In this document: in pieces, positions 6,720 to 12,611 of the stretch | Position numbering within the stretch: the stretch's first letter is position 1 | Layout of the letters: the number at the start of each line of letters is the position of its first letter | Assembly (NCBI GenBank): GCA_007131435.1 | Contig: SLQM01000223.1 | Location: 1-19,850 of the forward strand | Source of the DNA: Syntrophomonadaceae bacterium | Lineage (GTDB): Bacteria; Bacillota; Dethiobacteria; DTU022 | DNA length: 19,850 nt | Direction: 5' to 3' | Translations under genes and position numbers: made by a program | Notes under the pieces: generated by a model | Database searches by the model: none | Told to the model about the DNA's origin: nothing | Seen by the model: only the letters and a program-made list of their open reading frames with translations

Positions 6720-7745
6720 GTGGAAGAACGAATAGTGTCTGCCAACCGAAATATAGAAGATGACCAGGAAATAGAAGTGGGCCTAAGGCCCCGGTCCCTG
6801 AAAGAATACGTGGGGCAGGAAAAAATCAAGGAAAAGCTCTCTATCTACATCAAGGCTGCCATGGACCGGAAAGAGGCATTAGATCACGTGCTGCTTTACG
6901 GGCCGCCAGGTTTGGGTAAAACAACCCTGGCCCATATCATCGCCTGGGAGTTGGGTGTCAATATCAGGATTACAGCCGGCCCTGCCATAGAGAGGCCCGG
7001 AGACCTGGCAGCAATTTTAACCAACCTCGGACACGGTGATGTTCTTTTCATAGATGAAATCCACCGTTTAAGCCGCACGGTTGAAGAGATACTCTACCCG
7101 GCCATGGAGGACAATGCCCTGGATATTATAATCGGGAAGGGGCCCGGTGCAAGATCGCTGCGCCTGGATCTGCCTCCCTTTACTTTGATCGGCGCCACGG
7201 TCCGCGCCGGGCTTTTAACTTCTCCACTGCGTGACCGTTTTGGTGTTGTTGACCGCCTGGATTTTTACACACCGTCTGAGCTTGAACAGATCATTACCCG
7301 GTCCGCGGGTATTTTAAATGTAAGGGTTGAAAAGGAGGGGGCTGTAGTTATAGCCCAGGCCTCCAGGGGCACCCCGCGGATTGCGAACCGCCTGCTTAAA
7401 AGGGTTCGCGATTATGCCCAGGTCAAGGCAGGCAATGTCATTACCGGGCCGGTTGCAGGAGAAGCCCTGAAAATGCTGCAGCTTGATCAAAAGGGCCTTG
7501 ATGAAATAGACCGCCGCCTGCTGCTGGCGCTGGTTGAAAAATTTGAAGGCGGCCCTGTTGGCCTTGATACCCTGGCCGCCTGCATCAGTGAAGAACCTGA
7601 AACCCTGGAAGATATATATGAACCCTACCTGATGCAGCTGGGCCTGTTAAAAAGAACTGCCCGCGGCAGAATGGTCACAGCCGAGGTCTACAGCTACCTG
7701 AAGATTAAACCGAAAGACGAGCCCCAGCAGAAGCTGTGGGATTAA
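6720..7745 (+). CDS. ruvB: Holliday junction branch migration ATPase RuvB
   Basis: 341-aa AAA+ motor. Hexamers flank RuvA and drive branch migration by ATP hydrolysis. Visible motifs: Walker A LLYGPPGLGKTTLA (about 58-71), Walker B VLFIDEIHRL (about 108-117), sensor 1 LIGATVRAG, the RDRFGVV arginine region, sensor 2 RGTPRIANRLLKRVRDYA, and a C-terminal winged helix (GGPVGLDTLAACISEEPETLEDIYEPYL). The length is typical. The start is GTG (6720), with GGAAGGAG 6 nt upstream. It lies 74 bp after ruvA and is followed by the DUF2905 gene after 22 bp. Confidence 0.97.
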   Translation: MEERIVSANRNIEDDQEIEVGLRPRSLKEYVGQEKIKEKLSIYIKAAMDRKEALDHVLLYGPPGLGKTTLAHIIAWELGVNIRITAGPAIERPGDLAAILTNLGHGDVLFIDEIHRLSRTVEEILYPAMEDNALDIIIGKGPGARSLRLDLPPFTLIGATVRAGLLTSPLRDRFGVVDRLDFYTPSELEQIITRSAGILNVRVEKEGAVVIAQASRGTPRIANRLLKRVRDYAQVKAGNVITGPVAGEALKMLQLDQKGLDEIDRRLLLALVEKFEGGPVGLDTLAACISEEPETLEDIYEPYLMQLGLLKRTARGRMVTAEVYSYLKIKPKDEPQQKLWD

Positions 7746-7767
7746 ACTACGACTCTGAGGTGTTATT

Positions 7768-7986
7768 TTGCCCAACTTTGAAGCCTTTGGAAGGCTGCTA
7801 TTAATCGGCGGCGCAATCATTGCTGTAACAGGCCTGCTATTTCTTTTATTTGGCAGGATTGGCTTCGGCCGTCTCCCCGGTGATATTTTTATTCAGCGGG
7901 GCAATTTCACTTTTTATTTTCCCCTGGTTACCATGCTTATAATCAGTATCATCCTGACGCTGATCATTAACTTTATCCGCCGCTGA
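7768..7986 (+). CDS. DUF2905 family small membrane protein
   Basis: 72-aa protein with two predicted membrane spans: LLLIGGAIIAVTGLLFLLFG (about 10-29) and FPLVTMLIISIILTLIINFI (about 51-70). They are separated by a conserved-looking loop GFGRLPGDIFIQRGNF that is diagnostic of DUF2905. The function is unknown; in Firmicutes it is regularly found directly after ruvB. Translation starts at TTG (7768), with GAGGTG 5 nt upstream. The stop is part of the cre-like palindrome region before queA. Confidence 0.85.
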   Translation: MPNFEAFGRLLLIGGAIIAVTGLLFLLFGRIGFGRLPGDIFIQRGNFTFYFPLVTMLIISIILTLIINFIRR

Positions 7987-8000
7987 TGAAAGCGCTTTCA
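7987..8000. promoter_or_regulatory. cre-like palindrome TGAAAGCGCTTTCA, copy 2 (upstream of queA)
   Basis: Perfect 14-bp palindrome matching the CcpA-binding consensus TGWNANCGNTNWCA at every fixed position. It lies directly after the DUF2905 stop and 17 bp before the queA start. The position inside an operon would suit a transcription roadblock. Whether this organism has CcpA is not visible here. Confidence 0.45.
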
Positions 8001-8017
8001 TAAAAGGCAGGTTACAG

Positions 8018-9049
8018 ATGAAATACAGCAAGCTTAGTGACTATGATTACCACCTTCCCCGGGAGTTAATTGCCCAAAAGCCTCTCGAGAAGCGCGACAG
8101 CTCTAGAATGCTGGTTTTAAAGCGCAAAGAGAAGAAGAGAATTCATACGACCTTCAATTATTTTCCTGACTACCTTGAAAAAGGCGACCTGCTGGTCTTA
8201 AATAATACTAAGGTCATACCGGCCCGCCTTTTGGGCAACATTGAGGGAAAAACAGCAAAAGCAGAACTGCTGCTGCTGCACCCTGCTGAAGAGGGCAACT
8301 GGGTTGCCATGGTCAAGCCGGGCAAAAAACTTAAACCGGGCGCCAGGGTTGTTTTAAGTGAAGAGATTGCACTAACTATAGTTGACTATGACCGTGAAGG
8401 CTTAAGAAAAATAGTATTTGACACAAACCTTCCTGTTGAAAAAATCTTAAACAGCCTTGGCTCAGTGCCGCTACCTCCATATATTACCAGGAAGCTGGAT
8501 AATCCTGAACAGTACCAGACGGTTTATGCCGAAGAAGATGGATCGGCTGCTGCTCCTACTGCAGGTTTTCATTTTACAGACCAGGTCTTTTCTTCACTAA
8601 AGGAAAAAGGGGTAAACATCGCTACTATTACCCTGCACATTGGTCCCGGCACCTTTCAACCGGTTAAAGAAGAAGATATCCGTAAGCATTTAATGCATTC
8701 AGAGCGCTTCTTTCTGGACCAGGATACAGCAGCGCTTTTAAATGAAACCAGGAAGAGCGGCAGCAGGATAGTTGCCGTAGGCACAACTGTCTGCAGGGTG
8801 CTTGAAACAGTGGTGGATCAAGATGGCTGCTTCAATGCTGCTGAGGGGTGGACCGATCTATATATCTATCCCGGGTTTAATTTTAAGGCAGTTGATGCCA
8901 TGCTCACTAACTTTCACCTGCCCAGGTCAACCCTGCTAATGCTGATCAGCGCCCTGGCCGGCTATGATCTTGTTTTGGAAACGTACCGCGAAGCCGTTGA
9001 AATGGAATATCGTTTTTTCAGTTTTGGAGACTGTATGTTTATAATTTAG
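8018..9049 (+). CDS. queA: S-adenosylmethionine:tRNA ribosyltransferase-isomerase QueA
   Basis: 343-aa enzyme that transfers and isomerises the ribosyl group of AdoMet onto preQ1-tRNA to make epoxyqueuosine at wobble position 34. Family hallmarks: YDYHLPRELIAQKPLEKRDSSRML at the start, GDLLVLNNTKVIPARL, APTAGFHFTDQV, TLHIGPGTFQPV, the GTTVCRVLE segment, TDLYIYPGFNFKAVDAMLTNFHLPRSTLLMLISALAGYD, and C-terminal YRFFSFGDCMFI. The last is usually YRFFSYGDAMLI, so one substitution. ATG 8018 has only a moderate ribosome site (GGCAGG). It sits immediately upstream of tgt, the preceding step in the pathway. Length and motifs are normal. Confidence 0.96.
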   Translation: MKYSKLSDYDYHLPRELIAQKPLEKRDSSRMLVLKRKEKKRIHTTFNYFPDYLEKGDLLVLNNTKVIPARLLGNIEGKTAKAELLLLHPAEEGNWVAMVKPGKKLKPGARVVLSEEIALTIVDYDREGLRKIVFDTNLPVEKILNSLGSVPLPPYITRKLDNPEQYQTVYAEEDGSAAAPTAGFHFTDQVFSSLKEKGVNIATITLHIGPGTFQPVKEEDIRKHLMHSERFFLDQDTAALLNETRKSGSRIVAVGTTVCRVLETVVDQDGCFNAAEGWTDLYIYPGFNFKAVDAMLTNFHLPRSTLLMLISALAGYDLVLETYREAVEMEYRFFSFGDCMFII

Positions 9050-9092
9050 CTTATCTAAATCGTTGACAGTGCAGCAAGCTTAAGATAAGCTA
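9047..9092 (+). repeat. perfect 10-bp inverted repeat overlapping the queA stop, before tgt
   Basis: TAGCTTATCT (9047-9056) pairs exactly with AGATAAGCTA (9083-9092) across a 26-nt loop. No T run follows, so it is not a typical terminator. The loop contains TTGACA (9063-9068), a perfect -35, but no -10 at proper spacing. It may be an RNA hairpin controlling tgt, whose ribosome site is poor, or a DNA operator. Confidence 0.5.
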
Positions 9093-9100
9093 TAAAATGG

Positions 9101-10237
9101 ATGAAAAGTATGCCAATTAACTTTAAAATATCAGCACAGTGCCCCCAGACTGCCGCCCGCCGGGGAGAGCTTAAAACTTCCCGCGGAACGGTTCAAACAC
9201 CCGCCTTTATGCCGGTGGGAACAGGCGGCACTGTAAAGGCGATAACTGTAGATGAGCTAAAAGAAATAGGCGTCGGGCTGATTTTAAGCAACTGCTACCA
9301 CCTGTTTTTAAGGCCCGGTGTTGAAATAATCGCCCGGCACGGCGGGTTGCACAGTTTTATGAACTGGCCTGGTTCAATCCTCACCGACAGCGGGGGGTTC
9401 CAGGTTTTTAGCCTGGGCGGAATGCGGAAACTGAGCGATGATGGGGTATCTTTTACCTCGCATATTGATGGTTCAACCCATTTTTTATCCCCTGAGCGGG
9501 TTGCCAGGCTGCAAAACGTGATCGGTTCAGATATAGCGATGGTCTTAGACCAGTGCCCGCCATATCCCTGCAGCCACGAAGAAGTAAAGGTTGCCGTTGA
9601 TCGGACAACGATCTGGGCCAGGCGTGCCAGGCAGGCTCATTTACGGGAAAACCAGGCGCTTTTTGCCATAATTCAGGGTGGTGTATATAACGATTTGCGC
9701 CGCCAGTCTGCATCAGAGCTTGTAGACCTGGAGTTTGACGGTTATGCAATCGGCGGGCTTAGTGTGGGTGAACCGAAAGAGCTAATGTATGAAACCCTGC
9801 ACTACACTGTCCCTGAACTGCCGGTAGAGAAAGTGCATTACCTGATGGGTGTTGGCTCTCCCGATGCCCTGCTGGAGGGAGTAAAGTACGGAATTGACAT
9901 ATTCGATTGTGTTTTGCCTACCCGCATTGCCCGCAACGGCAGGGTGATGACTTCTGGTGGCTACATGTCAATCCGCAACAGTATTTATGCAACCGACCTC
10001 TCTCCGCTTGATGAAGCCTGCAGCTGCCCGGTCTGTCAGAGTTACAGCAGGGCTTATATAAGACACTTGTTTAACGCAGGAGAAATACTTGGCTTAAGGC
10101 TTACAACTTATCATAATCTTTATTATCTTGAACAGCTGATGAAGGAAATAAGGTCTGCCTTAAGTGAGAATCGCTTTGAAGAGTATTACAGAATAATGAG
10201 CCCGCGGCTCGGAAAATTGTATGGAGGTGTAGTTTAG
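9101..10237 (+). CDS. tgt: tRNA-guanine transglycosylase (queuine tRNA-ribosyltransferase)
   Basis: 378-aa TIM-barrel enzyme exchanging guanine 34 for preQ1 in GUN-anticodon tRNAs. Visible features: TPAFMPVGTGGTVKAIT, NCYHLFLRPG, LTDSGGFQVFSLGGMRKLSDDGVSF (Asp96, general base region), the nucleophile Asp269 in IDIFDCVLPTRIARNG, and the zinc site Cys307, Cys309, Cys312 (CSCPVC) with His338 (TYHNLYYL). Start choice is uncertain: ATG 9101 and ATG 9110 both lack a clear ribosome site; the former gives the usual length. It lies just after queA and the inverted repeat at 9047-9092, and overlaps the yajC start by 1 nt. Confidence 0.96.
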   Translation: MKSMPINFKISAQCPQTAARRGELKTSRGTVQTPAFMPVGTGGTVKAITVDELKEIGVGLILSNCYHLFLRPGVEIIARHGGLHSFMNWPGSILTDSGGFQVFSLGGMRKLSDDGVSFTSHIDGSTHFLSPERVARLQNVIGSDIAMVLDQCPPYPCSHEEVKVAVDRTTIWARRARQAHLRENQALFAIIQGGVYNDLRRQSASELVDLEFDGYAIGGLSVGEPKELMYETLHYTVPELPVEKVHYLMGVGSPDALLEGVKYGIDIFDCVLPTRIARNGRVMTSGGYMSIRNSIYATDLSPLDEACSCPVCQSYSRAYIRHLFNAGEILGLRLTTYHNLYYLEQLMKEIRSALSENRFEEYYRIMSPRLGKLYGGVV

Positions 10238-10509
10238 TGAATTTTGAATCTCTGGGACCATTTGTACCGCTTATCCTGTTGTTCGTGGTTTTCTACTTTT
10301 TACTGATTCGCCCGCAGCAGAAGCAGCAGAAAGCCCGCAAGGAAATGCTTTCAGCCCTGAAAAAGGGTGACCGCGTTGTAACAATCGGGGGCATTCACGG
10401 CGTAATTAAAGAGATTGACGATACGACAATGTCCCTGCGCGTTGCAGATAACCTGAACCTGAAATTGGCCCGTGCGGCAGTGGACAGGGTTGTCGAAGAC
10501 GAAAGCTAA
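10237..10509 (+). CDS. yajC: preprotein translocase subunit YajC
   Basis: 90-aa single-span membrane protein of the SecDF-YajC accessory complex. The N-terminal membrane span (FVPLILLFVVFYFLLIRPQQKQQK, about 7-24 with its RPQQK border) is diagnostic, followed by the conserved soluble domain LKKGDRVVTIGGIHGVIKEIDD. Starts at GTG 10237, which shares one base with the tgt stop; GGAGGTG lies 7 nt upstream. In many Firmicutes secD and secF follow; here a terminator and rarA follow instead, so secDF must be elsewhere or absent. Confidence 0.94.
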   Translation: MNFESLGPFVPLILLFVVFYFLLIRPQQKQQKARKEMLSALKKGDRVVTIGGIHGVIKEIDDTTMSLRVADNLNLKLARAAVDRVVEDES

Positions 10510-10561
10510 GTTTATTTCTAAAAACCGGAATTAAACCGGTGCAAAAAACCTAACCACAAAG

Positions 10562-10609
10562 ACGCACTCCTTTTCAAGCGCCGGAACGGTGTTAAAAGGA
10601 GTGCGTTTT
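10562..10609 (+). terminator. Rho-independent terminator after yajC, abutting rarA
   Basis: A perfect 13-bp stem (10562-10574 with 10594-10606, ACGCACTCCTTTT/AAAAGGAGTGCGT) is capped by a second short stem CGCCG-GAA-CGGTG (10579-10591) and ends in TTTT (10606-10609). It ends only 13 nt before the rarA ATG. A smaller inverted repeat ACCGG/CCGGT lies at 10524-10540. Confidence 0.85.
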
Positions 10610-10622
10610 ATAGGGTGATAAA

Positions 10623-11951
10623 ATGGATCTTGTAACCCTGAATCTGGATAAAAAAATAAGGGAAGAAGGGCCGCTTGCCCAACGCATGCGCCCGGAGAGC
10701 CTGGAACAGTTTATAGGCCAGGATAATATACTCGGCCCCGGCAAGCCGCTGCGTCAAATGATTGAATCAGACAAACTGGCATCGCTAATCTTTTATGGCC
10801 CGCCCGGGACAGGGAAAACCAGCCTGGCCAGGATCATCTCTGTCATCACCAGGTCAGATTTTATACAGCTCAATGCCGTAACCAGCGGGGTTAAAGAGGT
10901 GCGCGAGATCATCAACCGGGCCCGGGACAGCTGGTCACTTCATGACCAGCGAACGATCCTTTTTATTGATGAAATCCACCGCTTTAACAAGGCCCAGCAG
11001 GATGTCCTGCTTTCGGCCATCGAGCAGGGCACGGTTATTTTTATCGGGGCAACAACAGAAAACCCCTTTTTCTACCTTAACGGCCCCCTTCTATCAAGAA
11101 CCCGCCTTTTTGTCTTCGAAGCCCTGCATTCAGGCGATATAGAAAAGCTGCTTGATAGATCCCTTGAAGATCAAGACAGGGGGCTTGGAAAGCTTTCCAT
11201 CCAGGCTGACAAGGAAGCCCTGCATTACCTTGCAGGAAAGGCTAACGGCGACGCAAGGGCCGCGCTTAATGCCCTGGAGACAGCCCTGTTTACGGCGAAA
11301 GAAGAAAAAGGAGTTCTCCATGTATCGATCGAAGATGCTGCAGAAGCAATGCAAAAAAGGCTACTTTCCTATGACCGCCAGGGCGACAGTCACTACGATA
11401 TGGCCTCTGCCCTGATTAAGTCGATTCGCGGTTCAAACCCTGACGCTGCCCTTTACTGGATGGCCCGCATGTTAAATGGCGGCGAAGACCCGCTTTTTAT
11501 TGCCCGGCGCCTGGTTATCAGCGCAGCTGAAGATATCGGCAACGCCGATCCCCACGCCCTGACCCTGGCTGTGTCTGCAGCAAATGCCGTCCAGATGATC
11601 GGAATGCCCGAAGGGCGGATACCCCTGGCCCAGGCCGTTACCTACCTGGCATCTGTGCCAAAAAGCAATGCTGCTTACCTGGCAATAAACGAGGCCCAGC
11701 AGCTGGTAGAAGATGAAGAAAACAGGCCGGTCCCGGTACACCTGCGTGACAGTAGTTACCGCGGTTCGAAAAGGCTGGGCCACGGTGAAGGCTATCTTTA
11801 TCCCCATGATTACCCCAACCATTACGTGGACCAGGAATATCTTCCAGAGAGCCTTAAAGGAAAAGTGTTTTACAGGCCCACCGGGCAGGGCCGGGAAAAA
11901 GTTATCCGCGAAAACCTGAAGAAAACCAGGGATAATAAAAAGGGTGGTTAA
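10623..11951 (+). CDS. rarA: replication-associated recombination protein A (RarA/MgsA AAA+ ATPase)
   Basis: 442-aa clamp-loader-like AAA+ ATPase that acts at stalled replication forks and single-strand gaps. Motifs: Walker A FYGPPGTGKTSLA (about 57-69), Walker B ILFIDEIHRFN (about 112-122), sensor 1 IGATTENPFF (141-150), sensor 2 GDARAALNALE, and the family C-terminal tetramerisation part (GEDPLFIARRLVISAAEDIGNADP through YLYPHDYPNHYVDQEYLP). The length is typical. ATG 10623 has GGGTG close upstream. The strong terminator immediately before the start leaves no room for a promoter after it, so transcription must enter by readthrough or start inside or before the hairpin. The stop overlaps the next start by 8 nt. 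Confidence 0.95.
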   Translation: MDLVTLNLDKKIREEGPLAQRMRPESLEQFIGQDNILGPGKPLRQMIESDKLASLIFYGPPGTGKTSLARIISVITRSDFIQLNAVTSGVKEVREIINRARDSWSLHDQRTILFIDEIHRFNKAQQDVLLSAIEQGTVIFIGATTENPFFYLNGPLLSRTRLFVFEALHSGDIEKLLDRSLEDQDRGLGKLSIQADKEALHYLAGKANGDARAALNALETALFTAKEEKGVLHVSIEDAAEAMQKRLLSYDRQGDSHYDMASALIKSIRGSNPDAALYWMARMLNGGEDPLFIARRLVISAAEDIGNADPHALTLAVSAANAVQMIGMPEGRIPLAQAVTYLASVPKSNAAYLAINEAQQLVEDEENRPVPVHLRDSSYRGSKRLGHGEGYLYPHDYPNHYVDQEYLPESLKGKVFYRPTGQGREKVIRENLKKTRDNKKGG

Positions 11952-12582
11952 AGTTAACAATAACGCTTACCATGCTCCGGCAGAAAAAAAACGGATTTTC
12001 TTCAATGTGCAGGACTCCAGGTTTATCTCTTCCCTCTATCCTGTCAGGTGCGAAAAAGAAAAGAGAAATGCACTGGCTGCTGTAACGGGCGAATACCGTG
12101 ATGCCACGCATAACACATACGCGTACCGGATCGGCTGTGGCAGCAGCTTAATAGAGCGGGCATTTGATGACCGCGAACCTGCAGGAACGGCCGGAGCGCC
12201 CATGCTGCAGCTGCTGCAGGGCAAAGGCATTTCTGATATATTAATCGTGGGCACCCGTTATTTCGGGGGAACAAAACTGGGTATCGGGGGCCTGACCAGG
12301 GCTTACCGCGACTGCGCCCGCCTGGTGTTGGATGAGACAAAGCTGATTTTAAAAGAACCTCAAAAATCATACAAACTTGAAATGGCTTACAGTGATCTTG
12401 GCGCTGTCAGCAGGGTTGCCGAAAGCCTCGGGGCAGCTATCGAAAAAGTGGATTACAGCGACAGGGTAAAAATCTATTTAACCATACCCGCAAGAAAGGC
12501 CCAAAACCTGCTAAAAGGCTTTGATTCTGCAACCCGCGGAGAGGGAAGTGTCGTTGACATTGCTTCTCGAAAACAGATATAA
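11944..12582 (+). CDS. YigZ/IMPACT family protein
   Basis: 212-aa protein with an N-terminal UPF0029/IMPACT domain and a C-terminal DUF1949 domain (about 140-205). The signature stretches DATHNTYAYRIG, DDREPAGTAGAPMLQLL and ILIVGTRYFGGTKLGIGGLTRAYRD are clear. In many homologues the residue after DATHN is Cys, while here it is Thr. The biochemical role is unsettled; eukaryotic IMPACT regulates translation through GCN1/GCN2, and the bacterial function is unknown. The only in-frame start near the domain is GTG 11944, inside the rarA end, with AGGGA 11 nt upstream. The overlap suggests coupling to rarA. alaS follows 29 bp later. Confidence 0.88.
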   Translation: MVKVNNNAYHAPAEKKRIFFNVQDSRFISSLYPVRCEKEKRNALAAVTGEYRDATHNTYAYRIGCGSSLIERAFDDREPAGTAGAPMLQLLQGKGISDILIVGTRYFGGTKLGIGGLTRAYRDCARLVLDETKLILKEPQKSYKLEMAYSDLGAVSRVAESLGAAIEKVDYSDRVKIYLTIPARKAQNLLKGFDSATRGEGSVVDIASRKQI

Positions 12583-12611
12583 TTGCCATAACCGAAAAGG
12601 GAGGTAAACGC

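Noticed and set aside
11472..11960. 162-codon minus-strand frame inside rarA
   Set aside because: Antisense of conserved AAA+ coding sequence, no ribosome site or family match.
12583..12611. T-box leader upstream of alaS
   Set aside because: Only 29 bp separate the upstream stop from alaS; no specifier stem or antiterminator could fit.
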